Origin: Deltaproteobacteria bacterium
GTDB lineage: Bacteria > Myxococcota > Kuafuiibacteriia > Kuafuiibacteriales > Kuafuiibacteriaceae
Length of the DNA stretch: 64,000 nucleotides
Assembly: GCA_016703535.1 (NCBI GenBank)
Contig: JADJBV010000001.1
Location: forward strand, 3,710,001 to 3,774,000
Direction: 5' to 3'
The notes under the pieces were generated by a model. The model saw only the letters and a list, made by a program, of their open reading frames with translations, was not told the DNA's origin and ran no database searches. This document shows, piece after piece, positions 47,301 to 55,870 of the stretch (its first letter is position 1; every line of letters begins with the position of its first letter). The translations under genes were made by a program, and so were the position numbers.

Positions 47301-48534
47301 CACCCCACGGATCACCCCGGGCCTCACCCAAATAGGTCGAACGATCCACCGCGACCATCTTGGGGAGCGGCGGTCCGAACAAGGCCGGGGCGATCAGCGG
47401 CGGCGGCGACGGCGCGGCCGGGGCCCGACCGAGGAGTTGGGTGGCTTCGATGGGCGCTTCCACCACCACCCCCAAAGGCCCGGTGATCACGCCCTCGTCG
47501 AGGAGTTGATCCCGCTCGAGGAGTTGGGTCGCACCGGCGGGTTCGGGCTCCTCCAAATCATCGTTGGTGTCGGGCAAGGGGCCGGTCGGGCCACTGCCCA
47601 AGTTGACGGTCTCGGCCCGGACCAAGTTGGCGACCGCCCGCTGATCCCGGGCATGAACTGTATCGAGCTCGGCCGGCGACAAGACGTCCAAGAAGCCACG
47701 GGCCAGATCTCGAACCGCCACCGCCGAGTCGATCCGATCGGCCGGGTCCACCACCAACATCGAGTCGATCAACTCCGCCACCGGCTCGGGCAGCTCGGGG
47801 CACACCTGAAGGACGGGGGCCGCGGTCTCGACGGTGATCCGGGCCAAGCGCGCCAGATCGGTGCTGGAGGCCCAAGGCAACTTGCCTGCCAAAAGTTCGT
47901 AGAGCACCACCCCCAAAGAAAAGACGTCGGCTCGGCCGTCGACGGTCATCGCCGCGTTGGCTTGTTCGGGGGCCATGTAGCTGGGCGTGCCCAAGATGGC
48001 CCCGGCCCGGGTCAACATCGGGCCGCTCTCCATCACCTTGGCCACCCCAAAGTCCAAGACCCGAAGGTCCGGGCTGGCGCCGATCGAGGGGTGCCTTAGG
48101 AACAAGTTGGCCGGCTTGATGTCTCGGTGGACCACCCCGAGGTCGTGGGCAAAGGCCAAGGCGTCGGCCACCTGCTCGGCCAACTCCAACACGAAGCGGA
48201 GGGTCAACGGCGCCCGGGCCTTGAAGTCGGCCAGGTCTTCGCCGTCGAGCCACTCCAGGACCAGCCCGACCCGATCTTCGCCCAACTCGCCCGAACCCCG
48301 GCACTCGACGATGTGGCGGTGGGACAAGCGGCCCAGCACCTCGATCTCTCGGGCGATCCGGTGGCGCATGCCGGCGTCGGTCCCGTGGACGTGGATGATC
48401 TTGACCGCCACCAGGTCGCCCAGGCGCAGATCTTTGGCCTTGTACACCACCGCCAGGCCACCGGATCGGACCGGCCGCAACACCTGGTAGCGATTGAGGA
48501 TGGTCTCACCCGCCCGCAAACAGGAGGGGAGCAT
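44398..48534 (-). CDS. Giant Ser/Thr protein kinase with AAA ATPase and TPR domains
   Basis: The protein has 1378 residues from an ATG at 48534. A GTG at 48573 would add 13. Residues 16-280 are a Hanks kinase: VRSGGLAVVYKAK, Lys45 in LVAVKII, HRDIKPANLFL, DFGVAKVME and GTPSYMAPEQ. A disordered linker to about residue 450 leads to an AAA_16/NACHT-like ATPase with AGAAGLGKT (P-loop, 488-495). Its sensor-like segment is GGLIVLVDDAHLLDHESARVL. From about residue 800 are repeated helical pairs typical of TPR-type ligand-binding regions (for example AARTVRALGGHGE-free, Ala/Leu/Arg-rich pairs). This is the protein kinase-AAA-TPR architecture common in Myxococcota, where it acts as a signal-integrating switch. 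Confidence 0.88.
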   Translation of the reverse strand: MLPSCLRAGETILNRYQVLRPVRSGGLAVVYKAKDLRLGDLVAVKIIHVHGTDAGMRHRIAREIEVLGRLSHRHIVECRGSGELGEDRVGLVLEWLDGEDLADFKARAPLTLRFVLELAEQVADALAFAHDLGVVHRDIKPANLFLRHPSIGASPDLRVLDFGVAKVMESGPMLTRAGAILGTPSYMAPEQANAAMTVDGRADVFSLGVVLYELLAGKLPWASSTDLARLARITVETAAPVLQVCPELPEPVAELIDSMLVVDPADRIDSAVAVRDLARGFLDVLSPAELDTVHARDQRAVANLVRAETVNLGSGPTGPLPDTNDDLEEPEPAGATQLLERDQLLDEGVITGPLGVVVEAPIEATQLLGRAPAAPSPPPLIAPALFGPPLPKMVAVDRSTYLGEARGDPWGDVRSTQDGLDAQSEPSLPALPVVQTAPLEAAKAPLLSAVELRGEIPFYGRVAELERLKSRTLAAVSGGRPSLTVVAGAAGLGKTRLRNELAKALQASHRPIKVYAARAEENRRSAPYAFLRRMLVNPNDSPEARRNRLLELVPKAGMIREILSDLEPRSAELTDPTGAVNAAGRTHFFTPDLLGKTPTGTIDVDAEEERATVAAFAARALQIHQGEVPLLLAVLNDPRQLAEQIRRALDILLVGLAHPGGLIVLVDDAHLLDHESARVLTGLLRPDRQLPIAVVAFGPAQLLSEESRDRSPLGDLEELHVETMDLLPLEARASREMTRALVKGEVEASSLELLVTKTEGNPLFLEQLVRAVQANGVLGPGLAGELRLNGLAHDESDVDRVPPTISAAVSTRLAAMPPSLQKVLTASAVFGEVFWAEGVARVTEQPLANVELDLDRLLLANMVRRRSRPRYQDQHELEFTHAVIRSVALSRLKRKRRHGFEARAAEYLLSVGESERAVLASHVAQSGEIERATELYVEAAEAALSLGDHVSACRVAEEGLLLAEGTGATGPLLRLHGVLERVALATGDWELGRDALDALQDLAENDGARADLYERRSRLAFLATRFEEARLEAEEAKKLRQKHKDQAGLAAAELLVADAALALGDRRSALRSYLSAQARFTELSAPAGLARTARGLARIALASGDYGTAESRFKASLVQARALRAPEGIATANLGLAEVARLLGEGSRAKEFLEEARRSARTQEDRAMLRLHQAWLLLEEHRYEDAYARVQATVEGLRLDPGLGAPRRLGALLLGLSLRRRPGSERHLRGDPARLEGVQSILERAYASAAAQEPALVPALGLARALVAALQGDESSASSLAEEARGRFQREGALAGDEPAGFAYGYARILQLLGAPDDAIRTAFSEAVMALDTIGSRLERKPRQRYLERPVSVAILEDAERAGVQLQRDTRSNRITTG

Positions 48535-48580
48535 ACCCGGTTTGGACCACGGGGTGGGAGGGGCTCGATCCACAAGGCGC

Positions 48581-48760
48581 CTAGTGCCTCGACTCGGTCA
48601 TAGTGACCTGTTCCCGCCGAGGGATTTTCGTGTCTGGCCCGCGCACGAGGAGGCGAGCGTATCGGGCCCATACGCGACCGACGAGAGCGCAGCGGTGCGC
48701 GGGACCAGGCGCGAAAAGCACCGGCGCGAACGGGTCAATGTGACCGTGTCGAGGCACTAG
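48581..48760. mobile_element. 180-bp near-perfect palindrome, MITE-like element
   Basis: The ends are 28-bp inverted repeats: 48581-48608 (starting CTAGTGCCTCGAC) and 48733-48760 (ending GTCGAGGCACTAG), identical at about 25 of 28 positions. The interior is also symmetric. TTTTCGTGTCTGGCCCGCGCAC is mirrored by GTGCGCGGGACCAGGCGCGAAAAG, and the centre is GCGTATCGGGCCCATACGC. The whole element can fold into one long hairpin. It has no reading frame of its own. It fills the gap between the divergent giant kinase gene and the TPR-like gene. CTAG at both tips could be part of a target or terminal sequence. Confidence 0.7.
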
Positions 48761-48797
48761 GGATGACGAAGGGCCGGCGATGCGTTAGGCCCGGTCG

Positions 48798-50126
48798 GTG
48801 ACCGATCAGGATCAGCCGGGAGAAGCCCCGCCGCCGGTGCCCCCCCCCGAGATGCCCAAGGAGGCCTTGGCCGCCTTGATCGACCAAGGTGAGGTGCTGG
48901 AGATCGAGCGGGCCCTGCGGGAGCAGAACGTTCGCTTGCCCGCGGTTTTGGCCGAGCTGGATCGGGTCCTCGACGCCGGCCTGGGCAACTTGGCGACGGT
49001 CTTGGCCACCATGTTGATCTCCAGCTTCCACCTGGCCCGGGCCGGTCAGATCGCCGAGCGGATCTTGGCTCAAAAGGACACGGCCGGCGTCGAGGAGCTG
49101 ACCGACCTGGCCGCCGCCTTGATGTTGGAGGAGCGGCTGACCACCGCGGGCAAGGTGTTGACCGCCGCCCTCGAGCACGATCCGAGGGCCGATCGCGCCC
49201 TGTACCTGTCGGCCAAGCTGGAGGCCCGCCGAGGCCAACTGGATCGGGCCTTTTCGACGATCGCCAAGGTGAGCCCCAAGTTGTTGGGCGGATCCGGGCT
49301 GGCGACCCAAGCCCGCTGGGCGGCGCTCCTCGGCAAAAACGCGGCCCTGGAGGCGGCCTGGCGCCTGGCCCAAAAGGCTGCGCAAGAAGAAGATCGGGAA
49401 CACCTCAACTTCGCGGCTGGCGTCATCCACCGGCAACGACAGCTGGGCCGTACGCCACCGTATGGTCTGCGCACCGCCTTCGCCGTGGAGTACGGATCCA
49501 TCTTGGTGGAGTTGGCCAAAGACCCCAAAGACGGGGGCCGTTTCGGCATGCAGGCGATGACCCCCTTCGACGTCGGGCGTTTGTTGGATCGGATGGTGCG
49601 GGTCTGGCGCAACTTGGGCGTGTTGCCGAAGGAGCTGCTCTACGCGACCGAAGACGGCGAGATCGTGGCGACGGGTCTCGGGCAACGGTTGGCGGTGCCC
49701 GTCAAAGAGGTGCGCCACGACCGACCGATCGTGGAGGGCGCCTGGTACTGCATGGCCTCGGCCGGGACCCACCCGCACGTGGCCAACCCGATCGTCCGGG
49801 TGCTGCACGAGGCGCTGAACGCCGGGGTGCTCCGGAGCGCGGCCCTGATCCTGCCCGCCGGCTGGCGAGCCCCGTTGGTCCCCGATCTGATCGGGCGGAT
49901 CACCGGCGACGACGAGCTCCCCTGGGGCCTGACCGACGAGGTCGACGAAACCTTGGAGCGGATGCTCGACGACAGCGAAGGCGCAACCGACGACTGGCTC
50001 GACGACGGCCCCGCTCTGGAAGCCCACCTGGAAGGCTGCGCCGGCCTGTTCCGAGCGCTCCAGCCCGAACCCCGCCCGGGCCACGTGCCCTACCTCGACG
50101 AAACTCCGGTCCCCAGGGCGCCCTGA
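48798..50126 (+). CDS. TPR-like protein of unknown function
   Basis: This 442-residue protein has a GTG start at 48798 and a Pro-rich N-terminus (EAPPPVPPPEMPKEALAALI). Residues 20-220 are short helical hairpins like TPR units (AGQIAERILAQKDTAGVEEL; DRALYLSAKLEARRGQLDRA). Residues 240-380 form a different alpha/beta domain (YATEDGEIVATGLGQRLAVP; EGAWYCMASAGTHPHVANPI). It ends in an acidic tail. It may be a partner of the nearby kinase, but no pathway is known. It ends flush against the stop of the next, convergent gene. Confidence 0.55.
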   Translation: MTDQDQPGEAPPPVPPPEMPKEALAALIDQGEVLEIERALREQNVRLPAVLAELDRVLDAGLGNLATVLATMLISSFHLARAGQIAERILAQKDTAGVEELTDLAAALMLEERLTTAGKVLTAALEHDPRADRALYLSAKLEARRGQLDRAFSTIAKVSPKLLGGSGLATQARWAALLGKNAALEAAWRLAQKAAQEEDREHLNFAAGVIHRQRQLGRTPPYGLRTAFAVEYGSILVELAKDPKDGGRFGMQAMTPFDVGRLLDRMVRVWRNLGVLPKELLYATEDGEIVATGLGQRLAVPVKEVRHDRPIVEGAWYCMASAGTHPHVANPIVRVLHEALNAGVLRSAALILPAGWRAPLVPDLIGRITGDDELPWGLTDEVDETLERMLDDSEGATDDWLDDGPALEAHLEGCAGLFRALQPEPRPGHVPYLDETPVPRAP

Positions 50127-51371
50127 TCACTCGACCGGCACCTCGGTCCAAAGTTCGACCCGATAGCCGAACAAGAAGGTGACCGCCCCCGAGGGCCCGT
50201 CGCTGCCGATCAGATCGGAGCCGAGCCGCCCGAACTGAGCCCCCAACTCCAGGTACGGCCGACCGGCGCCGGTGCCCAAGGTGGCGCCCAGGCGAAGTTG
50301 AGCCAAGGCCCCCACCACGAGGGCCTCGTCCTGCCGGCGATCGCTGGTGAGGGAGAGGCTGCCGAAGGCCGCCGAAACACCGCCGGTGCCGTAGACCTCG
50401 GTGACCGATTCCATTGAATAGAACGCCCAACGGAAGTCCACCCCGATCACCACGGTGGTCTGGGCGACCTCGACCACGTCGATGATCGGACCGCTCGGGC
50501 TGCTGCGGACCTCCTGATCTCCCAAACCCACCGCCAGGTCCGCGGCCACGCCCAAGGTGAAGCGGCGCGGATCCAGGCGCGGCAGCGGCAACCGCGCCGA
50601 AAGCCCAACGGTGGGGCTGGGGCCAACGTCCAGATCACTGACCCGGACCCCGCCGCGCAGCTCGAGCATCAGGTAGGGCACCGGCAAGGTCAGGGCTCTT
50701 TCGGCCCGCACCCCGGCGGCGGCCCGGGCGGGCAACACCACCTCCTCTTCCCGGGGTCCGGTCCGGCTGCTGCTCCCTTTTTGGGCCTCACCCCGTTCGA
50801 GGGCGGAGGGCTCGAGGGTCCGGGGGACGGGTGCAGCTTCGTCGAGGGCCAGTTCGGTCCGCTGCACCTTCCCGTGTTCGACCGGCGGCACGATCGGGAG
50901 TTCACCTTCTTCGGTGCCGATCAACTCGAGGGGGCTCACCGGCGACAGGGCCGCCGAGACCAACAACGACTGGCCCTCTGAATACCGCACGGTTACTCGG
51001 CTGACCCCGGCCGGGACCTTCACCAAATACACGTGGCGGACGCTGATCGGATCCGACTCGCCGGTGGCCCGGGCGTCGGGATCGAGCTCGGCCTCCACCC
51101 GCGCCGTCAACACGATGCGATCGTCGACCAAAATTGCGCCGACCGCCGCGTCGCCGCCGGCATAGGTCCGGACCTTGAGGAGCAGTCGAGCCGGGCCGGT
51201 GGCCTTCCAAATGGCGGGGTGTTCGGGGTCGGCCAGGCGATAGGCCTCCCATTCCGATCCGGCCGCGGCCGACTCAATGAAGACCACCGAGTTGCGGCTG
51301 GTGGGGACCAACTCCGGGCTGGTGGCCTCGGTTTGAGCCCAAATCCCCAACAAGATCAGAAGCGCGGACAC
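50127..51371 (-). CDS. Secreted/outer-membrane-like protein of unknown function
   Basis: This 414-residue protein has a GTG start at 51371. The hydrophobic start SALLILLGIWAQTEA is a signal peptide. Residues 20-140 are a beta-sandwich-like domain (AIWKATGPARLLLKVRTY; GVSRVTVRYSEGQSLLVSA). A low-complexity linker (about 170-215) follows. The last 190 residues show alternating hydrophobic strands (LMLELRGGVRVSDLDVG; FTLGVAADLAVGLGDQ; VVIGVDFRWAFYSM; VTFLFGYRVELW), ending in an aromatic residue near the C-terminus as in outer-membrane beta-barrels. The function is unknown. Confidence 0.6.
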   Translation of the reverse strand: MSALLILLGIWAQTEATSPELVPTSRNSVVFIESAAAGSEWEAYRLADPEHPAIWKATGPARLLLKVRTYAGGDAAVGAILVDDRIVLTARVEAELDPDARATGESDPISVRHVYLVKVPAGVSRVTVRYSEGQSLLVSAALSPVSPLELIGTEEGELPIVPPVEHGKVQRTELALDEAAPVPRTLEPSALERGEAQKGSSSRTGPREEEVVLPARAAAGVRAERALTLPVPYLMLELRGGVRVSDLDVGPSPTVGLSARLPLPRLDPRRFTLGVAADLAVGLGDQEVRSSPSGPIIDVVEVAQTTVVIGVDFRWAFYSMESVTEVYGTGGVSAAFGSLSLTSDRRQDEALVVGALAQLRLGATLGTGAGRPYLELGAQFGRLGSDLIGSDGPSGAVTFLFGYRVELWTEVPVE

Positions 51372-51439
51372 CCACTAGAGTCTATCCCGGCATCGGCAAC
51401 GGGGCGACGGGAGTTGCCCTGAGTGGGCGTCGGTCTTCC

Positions 51440-52658
51440 TTGACTGGATATTTGGGACACCAAAGACTCGCCGACGCCGTGGAAGAGAGTGAGGAGTCGG
51501 ACCCGGGCCCAAAGCTGGAAGAGCTGAGGCGCCTGGCCCGAGGAAAAAAGACCCTGCTCGCCCAGACGCACGATTATCCCGACCCCGACACCATCGCCTC
51601 GGCCTTGGGCCTGGGCTGGTTGCTTTCGGAGCTGGAGGGCGTCGAGTACACCATCGGGTACGGTGGGGTGATCGGGCCGGGCCGAGAACAAGGCGATGAT
51701 CAAGACGTTGGGGATCCGCATGAAGCGGACGACCCCCAGCGACTTCGAGAAGTTCGACTTGGTCGCGTTGTTGGACACCCAACCCGAGTCCGGTAACCAC
51801 ATGGTGCCGAGCAACCGGCCCCCGGACATCGTCTTCGATCATCACTTCCGCCGTCCTTTGGAGGGCCCCGAGCCCGGCTTCTACGACGTCGGTGGCCACT
51901 ACGGCTCGACCACCACCAAGGTCGTGGAGTTGATCATGGCTTCGGGCCTGACGCCTTCGGCCGAGGTGGCGACCGCCCTCTTCTACGGGGTCAAGACCGA
52001 CACCCGAAACCTGGCGCGGCAAGCCTCCCGGGCGGACATGGACGCCTACCTGTTCCTCTTCCCCCTGGCGGACCAACAGCTGCTCGCGGAGATCGAACAG
52101 CCCCAGGTGCCCCTCGACTACTTCCGGGTGTTCCACAAGGCGATCTTGCGGGCCAAGATCTACGGCGAGGAGATGATCGTCTCCGACCTGGGCACCATCT
52201 ACACGCCCGATCTTTGCGCCGAGGTCGCCGATCGGATGTTGCAGATCCAAGGCATCAACCAAGCCTTGTCCGTGGGCTGGTACGAAGAGTCGCTCTTCTT
52301 CTCCCTGCGCACCCGGGGCCGCCAAAAAAACGCCGGCAAGGTGCTGCACGGGATCATCGTGGGCCAAAGCTTGGGCACCGCGGGTGGACACGGCTCGATG
52401 GCCGGCGGCCGGATCCCGGTCGAAGGCAAGTCCCAGCGGGTCCGCGCCGATCTGCGGCGCCGAGTGGTCAGCGCCATCGTCTCGGCCTACGACCACGACT
52501 ATCGACACTTCACCCGGGTGATCGGCCGGAAAGACTCGGAGGAGCAGGCGATCGACGCCCCTCCGCCCAAGACACCCGACGAAAACTCCTCCCGACGACC
52601 CCGGGCGATCCGCGACGACTCGACGAAGCCGGTGGCCGCCCTGCGGCGGGCCGAGTGA
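51440..52658 (+). pseudogene. DHH-family phosphoesterase (NrnA/PAP phosphatase-like), frame broken once
   Basis: The N-terminal part (TTG at 51440 or GTG at 51479) carries LLAQTHDYPDPDTIASALGLGW, the DHH-type first motif. It then shifts frame after YTIGYGGVIG. The downstream frame continues with RAENKAMIKTLGIRMK, LLDTQPESGN (second Asp) and IVFDHHFRRP (the DHH motif), then GHYGSTTTKVVELI. The C-terminal DHHA1-like domain ends with GGHGSMAGG. Removing one base in 51674-51681 restores a single protein of about 405 residues. Such enzymes degrade nanoRNA, cyclic dinucleotides or pAp. A Ser/Arg-rich tail is extra. Its stop overlaps the start of the cysteine desulfurase (GTGA). Confidence 0.75.
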
Positions 52659-53812
52659 AGATCTACCTCGACTACAACGCGACGGCCCCGGTGTTGCCGG
52701 CGGTGCGGGCCGCGGTCGAGCCGATCCTCTTCGACACCCCCACCGCGCCCACCGGCAACCCAAGTTCGATCCACTGGGCGGGCCAGGCCGCCAAAAAAAA
52801 GTTGGAGGAGGCCCGAGCCCAGGTCGCCCGGTTGTGCGGCCGGCGGCCGAGTGAAGTGATCTTCACCAGCGGCGGGACCGAGGCCGATCACTTGGCCTTG
52901 TTTGGGGTCTTGTTGCACCCGGCTCAAAAACATCGCCGGCTCTTGATCTCGGCGGTGGAGCACCCGGCGGTGCGGGCCGCGGCGGCCGCGCTCCGGCAAA
53001 AACACGGGGTGCAGGTGGTGGAGTTGCCCGTCGACCCGGATGGGCAGCTCGATCTTTTGGCCTTGGAGGCGGCGCTCCAGCTCCCGACCGGCTTGGTTTC
53101 GGTGATGGCGGTGAACAACGAAACCGGGATCGTCTCGCCCTTGTCCGGGATCGCCGAACGGGTGAAGGCGGCCGGGGCGTTGCTCCACGTGGACGCGGTC
53201 CAGGCGATCGGCCGAGTGCCGTTGCCCGAGGCCGATCTGCTGAGTTTTTCGGGGCACAAGTTGGGGGGCCTGCCGGGCGCGGGCGTGTTGTTGACCCGAC
53301 AGCCGATCCCCCTCGAGGAGCAGCTGCTGGGAGGGCCCCAAGAGCGGGGTCGTCGAGCGGGCACCGAAGCCTTGGGCCCGATCGTCGGCCTGGCGGTGGC
53401 GCTGGACCACGCACTTTTGCACCAGGCCGACGAGATGAAGCGACTGGGCGCCCTCCGGGATCAACTCGAAGGGGCGCTCCAAGAGCTGCCGGGGGTCCAG
53501 CGGGTCGGCGCCCACGCCCGCCGGGTGGCCTCGACCTCCACCGCCCTGTTCGAGGGGGTCGACGGGGACGCCTTGCTCCAGGCCCTGGATTTGGAGGGCA
53601 TCGCCGCCTCCAGCGGCAGCGCCTGCTCCAGCGGCAGCCTCGAGCCCTCCCACGTCCTGCTGGCGATGGGGGTCGCGCCCCGGGCGGCGTTGGCCGCGGT
53701 CCGATTTTCCATGGGTTGGGGCACAACTCCGGCCGAGATCGACGCCCTCTGCCGAGTCCTGCCCCGGGCCCTGGCCCAGGTCCGGGCCGCCGCGGGCCAC
53801 CGGCGAGCGTGA
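52655..53812 (+). CDS. Cysteine desulfurase (NifS/IscS family)
   Basis: This 385-residue protein has a GTG start overlapping the previous stop. It is a PLP enzyme that transfers sulfur from cysteine to acceptor proteins. Motifs are YLDYNATAP at the N-terminus, VIFTSGGTEADHLAL, AVEHPAV, AVNNETGIVSPL and SGHKLGGLPG with the PLP-binding Lys202. The active loop is SSGSACSSGS with catalytic Cys324. Length and both key positions agree with group I (IscS/NifS) enzymes. No iscU or scaffold gene is adjacent. It sits instead with a DHH phosphoesterase, so a role in tRNA thiolation is as possible as Fe-S assembly. Confidence 0.9.
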   Translation: MKIYLDYNATAPVLPAVRAAVEPILFDTPTAPTGNPSSIHWAGQAAKKKLEEARAQVARLCGRRPSEVIFTSGGTEADHLALFGVLLHPAQKHRRLLISAVEHPAVRAAAAALRQKHGVQVVELPVDPDGQLDLLALEAALQLPTGLVSVMAVNNETGIVSPLSGIAERVKAAGALLHVDAVQAIGRVPLPEADLLSFSGHKLGGLPGAGVLLTRQPIPLEEQLLGGPQERGRRAGTEALGPIVGLAVALDHALLHQADEMKRLGALRDQLEGALQELPGVQRVGAHARRVASTSTALFEGVDGDALLQALDLEGIAASSGSACSSGSLEPSHVLLAMGVAPRAALAAVRFSMGWGTTPAEIDALCRVLPRALAQVRAAAGHRRA

Positions 53813-53904
53813 TTTGTATCACACCCGAACCCCGGTCGGTCGTCGGACTGGCCGAGGTTCGAGAAACAGCGTTCAATGAAGGCCGAGCCCGTCTCGGCCC
53901 CCCC

Positions 53905-55870
53905 ATGGAGCGCTCCTACCAAAACCTACTCCTCGGTGCCTGCTTGGCAGCCCTGGCCGTTGGGGCCTGCAACTGCGACGAAGATCCGCTGACCCCAGTG
54001 GTGGCGGGTTCGTGTGAGCCCGACTTCTCCTGCCCCACCGGCTACGAATATCGGCGTGGCCTCTGCGTGGTGGCCCGCTGTCAGGTCGACGGCGAATGTT
54101 GCCCCGGGCAGAAGTGCATCGCCGGCGCCGGGTTCTGTGGAGATCAGTGGGTCGCCTGCACCGACGACACCCAGTGTGGTGAGGTGCCCGGTCAGACCTG
54201 CATCGACTTCCGGGACGGCAAATATTGTGGCTACCCGAACAAAGGCAACGCCCGCACCAGCGTCGGCACCCAAACCTGCTTCACCAACGCCGACTGCGAC
54301 GACGGCCGGAGCTGCTTCGGCAAACGTTGTGTGATCTACGCGCCCTGCAACGGCGGTTGCCCCGACGGCCAGGTCTGCGACGTGGACTCCAACACCTGCA
54401 CCGAGGTCCCCGACTGCACCGACCAGTGCAGCGAAGGCCAGATGTTGGTGATCTCCGGATCCCGACACCATGTCGGGTCCCCTCTGCTGTTTGGTGAAGT
54501 GTGGCTGCGAGACTTTGCCGCCGGTGTTGGCGGGACAATACGGCTGGTACGCCTCCTTGGCGGCCAACAGCGATCAGGTCGCGGTCAGCGCCTACGATCC
54601 GATCTACGGCGATCTGGTGGTGGCCCGCTACGACGCCTCGGGCACCCAGACCAAGATCGACTACGTCGACGGCTTTCCCACCACCGGCCCGATCGTCGCC
54701 AACCCCTCGGGTCCCCGGGGCGGCCGCAGCGAACCCGGGCCCAACGTCGGTGAACACACCTCGGTGGCCATCGACGGCACCGGCGCCATTCACGTGGCCT
54801 ACTACGATCGCACCGACGGTCGCCTGCGCTACGCCCGCTCCACCGCCACCGGTTGGGAGACCTCCATCGTCGATGAAAACGGCGACGTGGGCCTCTACAC
54901 CAGCATCGCCATCGGCCCGAACGGGCCGGCCATCGCTTACCTCATGGCCGAAGGTTTGATCTCGCCCGACCCGGTCAACCGCACCGGCCTCAAGTTGGCC
55001 CAGGCCCGCACCCCCACCCCCAGCAGCACGTCGGATTGGGACGTAGTGGTGGTCGACTCGCGGCCCAAACCCGAGCCGATCTGCGGCGGCGGCTGCACGG
55101 CTGGCAACGCTTGTGTCGATCTGGGTGCGGGTCCGGTGTGCACCCCCGAGGCCAGCGCCTGCACCGACACCTGCGCCAGCGACGAGGTCTGCGTGATGGA
55201 CACCGGCGGCCCCATTTGTTCGGCCAAGATCTCGGTGGTGCCTTTGGATGATCTCTTGCCGGCCACCGGCCTCTTCGCCGATCTCGCCTTCACCTCCACC
55301 GGCACGCCCGTCATCGCCTACTACGATCGGATCGTCGGTGACCTACGCTTGGCCAAAGGCGACGGCGCAGGTGGCTTCATCCTTCGGACCTTGGACGGCA
55401 ACGATCCGGTGACCCCCACCGACGTCGGCCAACACGTGAGCTTGGCCATCGGGCCCAACGATCAGATCGCGGTGGCTTACTTCGACGCGACCAAAGACGA
55501 CCTGGTGTACTTGGACGTCTCCACCAACACCAAAGAGATCGTCGACAACGGCGTGACCCCGCCCAACCTTCGTTTGGTGGGCGCCGACGCCTCGTTGATC
55601 TTCGACGCCAACGGCGATCCGGCCATCGCTTACCAAGATCCCACCGAGATCGATCTGCTCTACGCTCGCCGCACCGGTTCACCGGCGATGTGGTGGAGCG
55701 AAGTGTTGCGCGGCCAACCCGCCAGCGGCGCCACCACCGGCCTGGCTTCGGGCTTCTATGCCTCCCAGGCTCGGCGCGGGGATCAAGCCTTCATCAGCAA
55801 CGTCGACGTCACCTTCGACACCGAAAGCAACCTCTTGCTCGACCTGATGGTGGTGGTGAAGCCGTTATGA
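53905..55870 (+). pseudogene. Cys-rich lipoprotein with repeated beta domains, frame broken once
   Basis: The start ATG at 53905 opens a leader with lipobox ALAVGAC. Residues 30-180 are arrays of Cys pairs (CPTGYEYRRGLC, CPGQKCIAGAGFC, CNGGCPDGQVC, CTDQCSEGQ) like EGF/dickkopf-type secreted modules. After the frame change near 54457-54458 (removal of one G gives VISDPDTMSG), the protein continues to 55870. That part has repeated YYDRxxGDLR/VAYYD strands (GAIHVAYYDRTDG; TPVIAYYDRIVG; IAVAYFDATKDD; DPAIAYQDP), a propeller-like set. A second Cys cluster (CTAGNACVDLGAGPVC) lies within. It is likely an outer-surface protein. It overlaps the next gene end-to-end by 6 bases. Confidence 0.7.
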
